Shown: positions 23,817-33,844 of the stretch, piece after piece
Position numbering within the stretch: the first letter of the stretch is position 1
Layout: each line of letters begins with the position of its first letter
Source: Falciphora oryzae
Taxonomy: Eukaryota > Ascomycota > Sordariomycetes > Magnaporthales > Magnaporthaceae
DNA: 64,000 nt
Direction of reading: 5' to 3'
Assembly: GCA_000733355.1 (NCBI GenBank)
Contig: JNVV01000052.1
Coordinates: 218,723-282,722, forward strand
Notes under the pieces: model-generated
Databases searched by the model: none
The model's input: only the letters and a program-made list of their open reading frames with translations
Told to the model about the DNA's origin: nothing
Program-made: the position numbers and the translations under genes

Positions 23817-24865
23817 ACCATGACTAAAGAGCAGGGAGAGCCGCCATAACCAAAGGCGCGGGAGATTCGTGGATAGCATGGGCTGTGGTCGCCCAGTGTA
23901 AAGATAGGTCATCACCACTCAGACTCTTAAATCTAGTCGCCGCTCTTATAATTTAACGACCCATCCCGCTCCCTATCGTATTTTTGATGGCCCACGGCGT
24001 TGCTAGCTCGTGGTGATGCCGTAAAGGGCACCATCTCGAGCTCGTCGACCCATTTGTCACCGCTATTGAATCATGGCGCCGCGCCCAGACGCTGAGATCT
24101 TCCCTCATCCAGGCAAGCCAAGATTTAGAGAGCACCTAGCACAGGCATCACCCGGCGCAGACGGCGATCGCGCAGCAACCGGTCTAGAACCAACTAGGCC
24201 AGATCTGCCTGCCCCTGACGCTGTTTCCGCGGGGCACTGCTCGCGCTAGATGGCTAACGGTTAGGTCTCTTGGATAGCTCTTTTTGTAAACGCACTTACT
24301 CCGAAGTGGCTCGTCCTGCAGCATTCCGAAACCCGTTGCCACCCGTCGGGTGACCCCGAGCTTCCGGTTGGCTTGGATCTGGCAGAGACGAAAGGACGTT
24401 GACAGGCATGATGCGATCTACAGCACCATGAGACCTGGATGCGGAGTCAGCCTGCTTGGTATTAGCCCTTATTCGATGTATCAAGGGCCCAAGCTTGCCT
24501 GCGCTAAACATTGAAGTTCGCTGCGCGCCACCTCACTGGGCGGCTTTTTTTTCCTGCCCCTTCGTTCATGCCTGGAGCCGGGGGCACGGTGGTAAGCCGC
24601 CGGCTTCCGGACCAGAGCGTATTTGCCAGAGGGGCCCCTGGAGCTCGGTGTCCAGGGGATATCCAGGCTGATGATCACGGATGGTGCTGGAGCCCAGACG
24701 AAGGCGGGAGGTTGTTCTTTTGTGCTTCGACCACCTTCTGGCCGCCCTCTTCCCCATGCCTTCCCTCGTGCTCCCTAAAATGTGGTCCGAAATGCCGGGA
24801 AAGTTGTCTGCGTGTGACTATCAGATCACCGTCTTGCGCATGGCGCTATGTACCTGAGACGTGCG
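23817..24865. other. Intergenic region between the ABC transporter and rhodopsin-domain genes
   Basis: About 1 kb, with short open frames only (for example 24511-25077, which reads into the next gene in a wrong frame). No repeat or RNA gene was recognised. Confidence 0.5.
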
Positions 24866-26497
24866 ATGGCGGCGGGCGACACTATCATCGGCCCGGGGGA
24901 GGTCCCGAACGTTCCGGACAACGGCCCCAGGGCAATGAAGACGGTCTGGTCGCTGTTCGCCTTTGCCACTGTCTTCATCCTCCTCAGGTTATACAGCAAG
25001 GCCCGGAGAAGGAGCGCGTTGTGGTGGAACGACTACGTCCTGTTGGCGTCTTGGGTAGGTGCAGCAAGCCGGTTTAGTGTCCCTGTATCGCAAAAGACAT
25101 ACTGACACGAGTGAGCTCCTCCTTTTTCCCCGAAAGATTGCCTTCCTGGTAGCGTGTGCGCGGCTCAGTATCAACATCGCGGGCGGCTTCGGCAGTCCCG
25201 GCAGCACCATTGACCCGGACAACCTGTACCGGATCGGGCTCGGCGGCCTTGTGGTCGGGACGATGCTTATGCTGGCAACCATGGGCAGCAAGACGTCATT
25301 TATCATAACGCTGAGCAGGATCTCGGGCCCCAAGCTGACCGTCGCGCTCTGGTCCGCCGCCATATCGATGAACGTCTTCCAGACGGCGGGCCTCGCCGTG
25401 CAGTGGATACAGTGCACGCCGCTCGAGAAGGTGTGGAACCCTGCGGCGGTGGGCAGCTGCTGGCCGTGGGAAGTCAATTTGGGAATGTCTATGGGCAGTG
25501 CGGGTGCGTGTTTCTGGACTCTGAGCCCGCTTTGTCTGCGTACAAAGCCTCCATTGGCAAAGGATTTTGCTGACGACGTCCCGTTAGCTTATTCTGGAAT
25601 TGTCGACCTGATCCTCGCCATGGCACCATGGATGATCCTCGGCAAGCTGGACATAAAAAGGAAAGAGAAATTCGGAGCCCGTCTCGCCATGAGCATGGGC
25701 GTATTGCGAGGTCAACCCTCTTCTCCGGCCACGTTCACGTACTAATGGGTGTCGATCAGAGCCGCGGCCGCCGCCTTTGCCAAAGTCCCAAAGCTTCAGC
25801 TCCTCGCCAGCACCGATTTTACGTGTGAGCTCGCTACCATCATCGATTGCTCAGTCAAGTGCGGAGAAACCCAGCTAAATGCGGTTACTCCCCCTCAACA
25901 GTGGAGGGCGCCGAGCTCATCATCCTAGCCTCGGCCGAGATAGCCTTGACCATGGTGGCGGCATTGGTGTCCATGCTGCGGACGCTGGTGCGCGACATCA
26001 ACGCCAGCCGGGCGAGGCGGGAGAGACAAGATCGGGGCTTCCGCGCACGCATCTTGACAATATACTGGTCGGCCAGGGGCGGCAGCAGCTTCGGCGACGG
26101 CATGGCCCTGGTGATCGTGACCGGCCCGTCGTCTCACGGCCGGCAGGGCCAGTTGGCATCAGCTGAGTTGCGCCTCCCGCGGCGGCAGCGGCGGCGGCAG
26201 CAGCAGAACCCTGCGCTGAGCCACAAGACCCTGTCGGACGGCTCTATTAGCGGGTGCGACTCGGCCAGATCGCACCGAGGTGGTAGCTCCGGCGGGGTTG
26301 CCATTGAGACAGGGGAGCTTGGTGGCGGTGATGGAGAGCGGGGGGACGATGACAGCACGAGGCAGCTCAACGGCGGCAAGGGGCGGGGCGCCGGGCCTGC
26401 TATTGACGGCCAGGGGCACCTGGCTGACGCCGGCCAGATGGCTTTGGAATCCATCGGACGCGGTTCGGCTTCGGCGCTGCTTGGCCTTGGATGCTGA
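24866..26497 (+). CDS. Fungal rhodopsin-domain integral membrane protein (seven helices), 5 exons
   Basis: Exons 24866-25054, 25137-25503, 25588-25710, 25762-25824 and 25902-26497 keep frame and give 445 residues; an in-frame ATG at 24848 adds six. Seven hydrophobic segments can be followed (WSLFAFATVFILLRLY; VLLASW then AFLVACARLSI; GGLVVGTMLMLATMG; WSAAISMNVFQTAGLAVQ; GIVDLILAMAPWMIL; MSMGVL onward; IILASAEIALTMVAALVSML). QCTPLEKVW with a following GSCWP is the hallmark Cys motif of the fungal rhodopsin-domain (PTH11-like, non-retinal) family. The C-terminal ~150 residues are hydrophilic, Gly/Ser/Arg-rich and probably cytosolic. Function is unknown; such proteins are proposed surface sensors. 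The fourth intron boundary (25711-25761, only 51 nt) is the least certain. The stop is three bases before an assembly gap. Confidence 0.78.
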
Positions 26498-26499
26498 AG

Positions 26500-26565
26500 N
26501 NNNNNNNNNNNNNNNNNNNNNNNNNNNNNNNNNNNNNNNNNNNNNNNNNNNNNNNNNNNNNNNNN
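26500..26565. other. Assembly gap (66 N)
   Basis: A run of N directly after the stop codon of the rhodopsin-domain gene. Its true length is unknown. The following ~560 bp (26566-27130) are non-coding and lead to the next gene; no feature was recognised there. Confidence 0.98.
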
Positions 26566-27130
26566 GACCGAGCATTGATGTGGTGCCTGCCCAGTCATAG
26601 CAAAAAGGAACAACAACCGCATGTGTCGGCCAATGGCCGCCTCGGACTGCAGTGCGACATGACACTGCACGCGCAAAGAATCAACTCTGGGGGGCTCCCG
26701 CCCCTTTGGTCTGCAGCTTGGTGTCCCTGGGATATAAAGTTGATCCTTTTTTTATAGTGTCAAGAGGAGAGAGCGCCACTCCCGCGTCGGCACCCGTCCG
26801 GGAGAACTCTTCAATTGGCGATCCTTCGACGGCCACCGACATATCTTGGTGTCGCCCTATGGTATGCTAGTATCATACCACGAGGAGCGACCCGTCTTCT
26901 CCCTCCCGCTCTCTCGCTAATGATGGGCCGGCATGCTCCCTCTGCTGGTATGGATACCAGATATTTACCCATGCCATCCAGATGGAATGGACCCTTCCAT
27001 CCGTGGCACCTCGTCCCGTTAACGCTCACTACTGTTCCAGCACCGCTTCTTCTCCCCCATATCTGCCCTGCCTCGGCTCGCAACCTCCATTCCCAGTACA
27101 CCAGGCCAACAGTGCATATCTGGCACTAGG

Positions 27131-28319
27131 ATGGCCACCAGCCTTGGGCCGTTGACGGTGACCTTTACGCCTCCCGCAGGCTGCCTCGAGCAAATCTACG
27201 GAACCGCCGGCACCGAGACGCGCGGGACCGTGACCACTGGTCACAAATGGCACATCCTCGGCGGCACGTCAGCGGGCGACTGCTCCCCGCGAAACTTTGT
27301 CGCGGGCCCCACGGCCTACTACTCGCCGGCCGTATGCCCTCCCGGCTGGACCATGGCATCCACGACGGCCGAGGTGGTGCAGACGCTGACCGAATCTCGG
27401 GCGGTGTGCTGTCCAAGGCGCGTCCCCTCGATCATGATTAATGTCTCTATAGCTACGTATGGACTTCTCTCTAACACGGCTTCTTGTCCATCCCACAGCG
27501 GCTACAAATACAACCCCCGCCCCGGCCTCCGAGTCCTCGCTGTCGAGCCTGGCCTGCCGCTCGAGCCCGCAGTGGCCCACCGCCGTGACGCTCGGGGTGC
27601 CCGACGTCGAGAACGTCCGGAGCATACAGACCACCCTGACAGACGTGCTGATCGAGGTCCGCGCCACGCCCATCTACATCCGCTTTGCGCAGTCGCAGTC
27701 CGCATCCTCAACGTCGACGTCGGGAACGCTGCCCGCGCAGACTTCCTCACAAGGCAGCGCAGGCAGCAACGGAACTGGTGGAGCGGTGGCGGCGGCGGAC
27801 GAGGGCCTGAGCGTCGGCGCCAAGGCGAGCATCGGCGCCGGCGTGGGCGTCGCCGTTCTGGCCGTAGTGTTGGGTTTGTTGCTGTTCCGGCGCAGACGCA
27901 GAACGACGGCCGCAGCAGAACACAAGAACGGGGACGACGGGTCGGAGGGGACAGAAGGCGAGGCGGGGCAGCGGCTCGTTGGGGACGGGAATGCTTACAA
28001 CCAAAACGGACAATATCACACCTACGGCGGCGAGCCCGTAGAGAAGGACTGGGATGGCCTGAACCCACTGGCAGCGCAGCTGGACGACACGGCGCGCGCG
28101 CAGGCAGAGATGCACGGGCAAGGGGTGGCCTCGCCCGATAGGTGGAGGTCGACGCCGACGCCGCCGTATCAAGCCTCTGACTCGGTCGCGGAGCATCATC
28201 TTCCCGGCACGGAGATGCTGGCAAGCAGCAACACGCACGAGATGCATGCTGGGTCGGTTCCGAGGGAGCTTCCGTGGTACCCCTCCTTTCCATCTCTACG
28301 GATCCAGCCATCCAATTAA
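27131..28319 (+). CDS. Single-pass surface protein of the fungal Cys-rich/TM type, with apparent frame break
   Basis: The N-terminal part (27131 to about 27417) reads GPLTVTFTPPAGCL ... YYSPAVCPPGW ... SRAVCCP, matching the ectodomain of a common ascomycete family that continues CCPSGY. The C-terminal part (from about 27499 to 28319) is in another frame: a Ser/Thr-rich linker, one TM helix (GAGVGVAVLAVVLGLLLF) followed by RRRRR, and a ~130-residue cytosolic tail. The best join uses a GC donor at 27418 and the acceptor at 27498, restoring CCPSGY, but then needs one base fewer in the C5 run at 27514-27518. The alternative GT donor at 27411 avoids the shift but destroys the family motif. Surface adhesion or wall sensing is inference. 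A sequencing error is as likely as real decay. Confidence 0.6.
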
Positions 28320-28400
28320 AATACGTCTATGATTTATGTCAATAATTTGAAGAAAAAAAAAAAAGAAAAACGAATGATGTTTGAGTTTCCTCGTTATACT

Positions 28401-28472
28401 CGATCCAGGCAGGGATCGAACCTGCAATCTCTTGATTCGTAGTCAAGCGCCTTGCCATTTGGCCACTGGACC
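28401..28472 (-). tRNA. tRNA-Arg (anticodon ACG)
   Basis: On the minus strand the sequence folds as a full cloverleaf: acceptor GGTCCAG/CTGGATC (one G-U pair), D arm with GCC/GGC, anticodon stem CTTGA/TCAAG around loop CTACGAA (anticodon ACG), a short variable loop, and T arm GCAGG-TTCGATC-CCTGC. No intron is present. An ACG anticodon (A34 to inosine) reads CGU/CGC/CGA arginine codons. It sits between the end of the surface-protein gene and a broken phosphorylase-domain gene. Confidence 0.95.
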
Positions 28473-30329
28473 TGCGATGTCATTGGATGAAAAGTTCTCC
28501 CACACGAGTCGCTTAGGAGGGAGCACAATTTTCCTCCAACCTCATTGCGCATACCTACACCTGGAATCACAGATAGCATTTCCCCATGATCAGATTCTAC
28601 GAAAGCAAAGCTACCATGGACTCCAGACCTTCCCTTCCCCGCTTCCTCCAACGTGGGACCAGTGTCGATATCCAGCTCCCGGGCCAGCCTCACAAGCCTC
28701 TGAACCACGGCGTCGTGCTCCCGCTTGACAGCCTCCCGCAGCGCCAATTCCAGCTCCACGTTGACATCGTCTCCCCGTTCCCCGGTTATCTCGTCCCGTT
28801 TCTTATCATACGCCTCCAGGATCAAATCGACCGCCCGCAGCGATCCCCCCTTCGCGGCGGTTTTCAGCGGCAAATAGTAGACCGAAACCTCGGGCACGCC
28901 CATGACGATCACCTAGCGCTCCGGCGCGGGCGGCAGCATCACATCCACGCAACTCTCGTGGGGCAGCCACCGCACGGGCATCTGCGCGCCCGTGCCGCGC
29001 CGCTACGGCGAGGGGCCGCTGGAGGACCGGCTCTAAGCGTGGGCAGCCGGACCGTGGCCACCCACGAGCCGGGCTCGCGGCCGCACCGGTCCAGCATGTA
29101 CGACATCATGTCAACGTCGCCGCGGCCTGATGCGTCCTTCAGAAGGCGCGACAGCAGCCGTCGATATAAGGCCTCATAGTCGCCTATCGCCTTCTCAACT
29201 TTAACTTTGGCACGTCCGCGAGATGGTATTCGTGCCCCGTTGAAGGCCTTGGGTCCGGTGCTGCCACCGTCTGGGCCGGGAGTGCTACGAGCGATGGCGG
29301 TAGGCACCGGATGAGATATGGTTGCCGCTGCCGCTGTGACGGATGCGTAGCTCCTCCACAGGTTCGAATATGCGCGGTGCCAGTCGCAGTAGTCCATAAT
29401 CCCACGAATAGTGATTGTCGAATACACCTCCGAGGTCCGCCCGGCTTCCATCCCAACGCAGAAGAAGCCGCCTGCCTGTATGTTGTCTCGCCATCCCGGG
29501 CTGACACGAACTGTGTCGGTCGAAGCAACAAGTCCGAGATGGATCCAGGGCGAGTTTTTCTTTCTGCGCGCGCTCACGTCTGGCTTCCCACCATTGGCCA
29601 CTCTTCGCTCGCTGGGGGTACTGTTGCCCAAGCAGTCGAGGACTTCGCATGGCTTGTCCGGGCTCGAGTGTGTCACGTGTGCGGCAACGAGGTGATCCTT
29701 TTCGGGGCCGGGGGGGCAAGCAGCCTTCCCGAAGCCATCATCACCGATGCTCGCCTGCACTGAAGCCACGAACTCTGCTGGTAGCTCTGGGACCCCATAG
29801 TTCAGATACATCGGGAGTCCTTTCAGGGTGCTCCTGAACCGCTCGCCGCCCGATGCCGATGCTTCCAAACCTGGGGTGTGTGACCTCCTGGAATTTCCAC
29901 ACCACGGTCGACTCGCACAATTGATTCAGGGCGGGCAAATCCCAGGGAGCTTATGACGACGTCGCCCAGGACAATCGCCTGCTCCCCCTGGCTCTCTTGT
30001 AGGACGGCACGCCGCCAGCCATGCCGACGACTAGGAAGTCTTGGATGCAGGGGAACGTCCCGTGCATACAATCCTCCAGTTCTTTCGCAGGATCCAGCCC
30101 CGTGTGGTTTTGGCCATGCGACCACAACCCAATGGGTGCTGACCTTCCCTTCGAGGAACTTCCGCTGAGCATGCGTAGGCCTTGCGATCCAGCGGACGAA
30201 AGAAGTGCCCACGGATAGAAGAGCGGCTTGGGCGGCTCGAAACTCTGGGTCAGTCGGTGCAATCCAGCCGATGGTAAACCTTCCGCAATATTCCGCATCG
30301 GCGGTAAAAGGATTTTGAAAGGTGCCCAT
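28473..30329 (-). pseudogene. Broken nucleoside-phosphorylase-like (PNP/UDP, 'Pfs') domain gene with repeat-like C-terminus
   Basis: Starting at 30329, FTIGWIAPTDPEFRAAQALL resembles the first strand of fungal NLR-type phosphorylase domains. The reading then shifts frame near 30105 (FPCIQDFLVVGMAGGVPSYK), back near 30000 (GEQAIVLGDVVISS, the conserved RLGDVVVS region) and again near 29870 (LKGLPMYLNYGVPELP ... FFCVGMEAGRTSEV ... ITIRGIMDYCD, matching the usual CVGMEAAG and VIRGICDYCD). A helical, ankyrin-like tail follows to ~28500, with an in-frame TAG near 28916. Three shifts plus a stop argue for a dead gene, though part could be assembly error. In fungi this domain often forms the N-terminus of STAND/NLR-like or ankyrin proteins. 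Confidence 0.68.
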
Positions 30330-30459
30330 GATCGCGAATTACTAGCTAGGTTTGAGGATTGGATAATTGCATGTGGACTTCGCGCTGGGTTTGTGATGTT
30401 GAGCGAGGTAATGATGGCGGTTGCGCAGATCCGCAAACTGGTTTTTAAAATAATAAGGA

Positions 30460-30502
30460 AAAAAAAAAAAAAAAAAAAAACCATTTAGTATTGAACAGGC
30501 CC
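30460..30502 (-). mobile_element. One-ended transposon terminus (GGGCCTGTT... TIR) with poly-A tract
   Basis: Read leftward from 30502 the sequence is GGGCCTGTTCAATACTAAAT followed by GG and about 20 T. This resembles the terminal inverted repeat of the complete MITE at 47314-47542 (GGGCCTGTCC, then ACTAACG and T-rich) and the terminus at 54283. No matching second end was found, so it is a remnant. It lies just upstream of a truncated CorA-like fragment. Confidence 0.5.
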
Positions 30503-30553
30503 TAACTCTTGGAGAAATGGCGGCTAGGCGTTCCACCAGGCGGCTCAGCGTGA

Positions 30554-30928
30554 CAGCAAGATACAGTCGCAGACGGCGGAGAACGCCCGGGGGAGACGGT
30601 GACCATGAGAAACCTCACCATCGTGGCAGTGGCCTTGCTACCTGCCACGTTTATATGTGTAATGTCCACCTCAATCCTCTCGTGCTTGCGTCAGACCCGT
30701 CCCTTTGCTGACTCTGTTTTGTTCTGTTTTATGATCTAGTCCATATTTGGGACGGCATTCTTTGACTTTGACTCAGCGGAGGGCCGCTTTGCGGTTTCGG
30801 AAAAGTTCTGGGTCTTTTGGCTGACCGTGATCCCAGTGTCTGCGGCGTCCACGGCTGTCTGGTGGTACTTCGATACACAGCGGCGACGGAGGGGCGAACA
30901 ATGCCCGCAGGATGGGGACAAATGTTAG
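30554..30928 (+). pseudogene. CorA-like Mg2+/divalent cation transporter, C-terminal fragment
   Basis: Two exons remain: up to 30658 and 30740-30928 (81-nt intron GTAATG...TCTAG, phase 0). The frame holds TMRNLTIVAVALLPATFIC, the first C-terminal helix of CorA-like proteins, then SIFGTAFFDFDS and FWVFWLTVIPVSAASTAVWW, the second helix, and stops after a basic tail. The N-terminal cytosolic funnel is missing: upstream there is an in-frame TGA at 30551 and a transposon terminus with a poly-A tract at 30460-30502. Fungal CorA-like relatives usually lack the strict GMN motif, as here. This is a 5'-truncated relic rather than a working channel. Confidence 0.68.
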
Positions 30929-31430
30929 GCGGATATTTTCTCAGCTATAGCATGCTACACGGAAGATTTCTCGAGGTAACTACCCCTTCGAGACGGTCAC
31001 TAGTTTTTTCGCCCGAGGTCGGGTTGTTACGGAGCAATATGGAGAGAACAGGTTACATTTCGAGCTAAAGTGACTCTCTCTATTGTTTCCAACCATGCGG
31101 CTCCAAAACATAGCATTCTCTGGGGCTCTGGTAGTACACCCCATCTGTTGGTAGGAGTATGTACTCCTGTAAGCTCGGAGATCTCCAAAACAGAGTGAAC
31201 AACGATCCCTTATCAGAGGAATCGTAATCTATTGTGCACGAAGAGGAAAGGGATCTATCTGCCAAAGAAGGAGGGCAACCAAGCCCCTTATATACATTGC
31301 TAACAGGGCTTGGCCCTCCAGGTCACGGGGGCCCCGAAGGGCTCAGGCCTCACAAGCTTTCCATGCTTCCAAATCCCTCAAGTGCATGCGCCGGAATAAT
31401 GCTGGAATAATAATCCAACACCATCCGCAT

Positions 31431-31667
31431 TTAAGGAGTGCGGTCACCCCTAGGCGCCTTGACATGGTCGGGAGCGCCCACCTCGGTCCGGGAGGTCAGC
31501 GCGGAGTTCTCGTCCTCGGCCGCCGCCAACTCGTAGGCGGCGGCGGTGGAGTTCACGGCCTCGGGGGCGACAGCGAGGGCGCCGTCCCGGGCCGAAAGGT
31601 CCCCGCCGGCGGGGATGAGGGCCGCGGAGGCGATGGAGGCGAGGGTAAAGATCTGGAAGAACCTCAT
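31431..31667 (-). CDS. Small secreted acidic protein (78 aa)
   Basis: The start at 31667 gives a clean signal peptide (MRFFQIFTLASIASAALIPA) and a mature, Ala/Glu-rich chain without cysteines ending in APRGDRTP. A longer in-frame start at 31712 would put a Lys-rich stretch before the signal peptide and is less likely. A TATA-like box lies ~210 bp upstream on the same strand. No known family is recognised. The sizeable non-coding regions on both sides (30929-31430 and 31668-33571) are typical for short, regulated secreted-protein genes. Confidence 0.6.
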   Translation of the reverse strand: MRFFQIFTLASIASAALIPAGGDLSARDGALAVAPEAVNSTAAAYELAAAEDENSALTSRTEVGAPDHVKAPRGDRTP

Positions 31668-31878
31668 TTTGTCTTTATGTTTCCCGTGAGGCTTTTTTTT
31701 GCCGAAAGGCAAAAAAAAAGAGAGAATGAATTGAGGTTATTGACTGTCCCGAATGTGAGGTTGTTGTTGGATGTGTGAAACGTGGCGGATGGATCTTTGA
31801 GTCGGTTGGTGTGTGAGGTGAGGATGAGGATGAGGATGGAAAGAAGCTGTCATAACTGTCCGTGGAGGCTTCCTACGA

Positions 31879-31886
31879 TATTTATA
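31879..31886 (-). promoter_or_regulatory. TATA-like box of the small secreted acidic protein gene
   Basis: TATAAATA on the minus strand, about 212 bp upstream of the ATG at 31667, the only strong TATA-like element in this promoter. Confidence 0.4.
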
Positions 31887-33023
31887 ATCTAAGAGAAGGG
31901 GTGAACATTGCTGTTGTTGGATAATAGTGCCATTGCGGCTAATCCGAAGAGAAACTCCTTGCCGCATAAGGACCGACGGAGCCGCATGAGAGCCAAGTTA
32001 CCAAGATACCCTAGGGCCAGTGAAAACTACACAAGGTAACCCGCGGTACGGGTGATTTTCAACGATAATGCAGCCTTCAGGTCGTGGGGGTAATTGTAAT
32101 TACTACACTGCGCCAGAGCGAAACTGTCACAGGACAAGACCAGGGTTGCCAAACCACCACGAAGGCAAAAGAGGAACGTTACGTACCGAGGGCTACGACA
32201 ACGGACAGGCCCTTATCAAAGCAGACGTGCACCCAAAGCGTGCACCGTGACAGAAACATGGCGGGCCGGGAACATGCTTGCAAACCAAACCTTTAAATTG
32301 AAGCACCCCTATCGATATGGATCACGAAAGTAAGGATATTGTCACGGCCTGTTTCCAAGCACATAACGATGCTTATAGATGGCAGTCAGTGGCGACTACG
32401 AAACCGTTCGTAACCCGGGCAAAACCTGCCTCCTCCGTTTGGCTGCCCTTATTATACAACCAATACCGCAAGCCAGCCCCACCCCCTCCCCTGCCAGGAA
32501 GCACGGCAGAGGTCGACGCGGCTCAAAATATCTCGTCGATCAATCCACGCTCTCGGGTTGCGGGGACGGGGGCTCCGGAGCCCGCCACGACTCGATCCGC
32601 GGACAGAGCGCGAACGGCCGAATCATGGGCTGCTTGTGCGTAAGTAGCATCGCGGACATCAATAGCAGCATGTCCTGGCTGGGGTGGCTCATATCTGGTC
32701 TCCCAGAAGCATCGCTTGCCCCTCTGCCGAGTCACGGCTCACACTCTAATCCAGTCCTGACAGCCACGTCTCATTTGGCGAGGTTTCAAGGGCACCGCGG
32801 AGGCCAGCGTTCTGCTTGCGGTCCGCCTGGAACCCTCCGCCGTCGCACCGCCAAAGCAACATCGGAAATTGCTTTGCTAAAACTGCTGTCTCAAAGGGCG
32901 TCTGCAACGTTTAGGAAAGCATAATGGCACATGATAGTAACGCTACACCGCCACAGCAATGCTTCGCTGGAATATCCACCGAGGCCAGTCGAGCCTGCAG
33001 AGCCCCGGGCGTACCCGCAGGAT

Positions 33024-33060
33024 AGAAAATAAAAACAAAATAAAAATAAAAAATAAAAAG
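33024..33060 (+). repeat. A-rich simple repeat (AAAAT/AAAAAC-like)
   Basis: A 37-bp stretch made almost only of A runs separated by single T or C, within the intergenic region before the Cys-rich peptide gene. Confidence 0.7.
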
Positions 33061-33434
33061 GAGGAGTTGGTGGCTTGGCCCCAGCCAGTCGCGGCCGCGC
33101 CGGTCTGGCCACCCCCGCCTGTGCCTGCCGTCTCTGTGGGCATCCCGGCCGGATGGTTTGACAGCCCCCGCTTTTCCCATCTGGGGGGCGACTCGCCCGC
33201 CGCCTTTGCCCAATCGGGCACGACGGCCCCCCACAAGACCACAAGAGAGCTCGTGCCAATTCACCGCTCTTGCCACTTAGAGAGTCCCCCAGGCAATAAA
33301 TTCCGAACATGGCCAAAGTATAAGCGCAAGAATGACTCGAAAATCGTTCGCAATATGATTTGACCCCGGGTGTCGGTGGTTGCCCCGAGCTTCTGTGGTC
33401 CATGGATGATGGCTTTGGCCTCTGCCCGTCCGCG

Positions 33435-33441
33435 TATAAAA
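33435..33441 (+). promoter_or_regulatory. TATA box of the small Cys-rich peptide gene
   Basis: TATAAAA in a GC-rich surround (cgcgTATAAAAgcg), 131 bp before the end of the 5' UTR; CA-rich leader sequence follows and the start codon has a strong context (accgccaccATG). Confidence 0.65.
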
Positions 33442-33571
33442 GCGCCGTGCCGGTGCTTTCCATCCCAAGTCTAGATTCTATATCCAAACATCATCCTCAT
33501 CAACCACACAAGACAACTTCTCCAGCCATCCTGATCAGGTAATCAGAAAACCTCCCGCCACCACCGCCACC

Positions 33572-33757
33572 ATGAAGTCCGTTTTCATCATTCTCGCTAC
33601 CGCGGCCGTCGCCTTCGCCGCCGCCGTTGTCGACCCCGTCTCTGAGGCCGCCTTTGAGCTGGACAAGCGCGCGATCGACCTCTGCTCGGCCTGCATCAGG
33701 ACCGGCGGCTGCTCGGGCTCGAACGCGGCCACCTGCCGAGGTGCCAAATGCTGTTAA
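33572..33757 (+). CDS. Small cysteine-rich secreted prepropeptide with Kex2-like site (61 aa)
   Basis: The product has a signal peptide (MKSVFIILATAAVAFAAA), a short acidic pro-region ending in LDKR (residues 30-33), and a predicted 28-residue mature peptide (34-61) with six cysteines at 38, 41, 47, 55, 60 and 61. An even number in so short a chain suggests three disulfides. A dibasic KR directly before the Cys-rich part is the classic Kex2 processing point. A TATA box and good start context support real, strong expression. A likely intron lies in the 3' UTR (33772-33844). No known family is recognised; a secreted effector, signal or antimicrobial peptide are all possible and cannot be distinguished. 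Confidence 0.75.
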   Translation: MKSVFIILATAAVAFAAAVVDPVSEAAFELDKRAIDLCSACIRTGGCSGSNAATCRGAKCC

Positions 33758-33771
33758 GAAATGTGCTTGTG

Positions 33772-33844
33772 GTAAGCATTGTTCGGTGATCGCTGATCTT
33801 TGTCGGACTGAGTGGACATGTATGCTGACCGTATTCACTTCCAG
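33772..33844 (+). other. Probable intron in the 3' UTR of the Cys-rich peptide gene
   Basis: GTAAGC donor, a GCTGACC branch-like element and a TTCCAG acceptor define a 73-nt intron starting 15 bases after the stop codon. Confidence 0.5.

Larger units (their letters stand above)
31668..33571. other. Divergent promoter region between two small secreted-protein genes
   Basis: About 1.9 kb between oppositely oriented small secreted-protein genes, with a TATA-like box at each end. Open frames such as 32379-32924 show no recognisable domain. A short A-rich simple repeat lies at 33024-33060. Confidence 0.5.

Noticed and set aside
26134..26676. Minus-strand frames crossing the N run
   Set aside because: They depend on unknown bases and overlap a supported gene on the other strand.
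28381..28728. Plus-strand open frame reading GRDRTCNLLIRSQAPCHLAT
   Set aside because: It is the translation of the reverse complement of tRNA-Arg(ACG), a well-known false protein.
32379..32924. 181-codon plus-strand frame (with a possible MGCLC start)
   Set aside because: A GTAAGT donor follows the first codons, but no acceptor or domain supports a gene.
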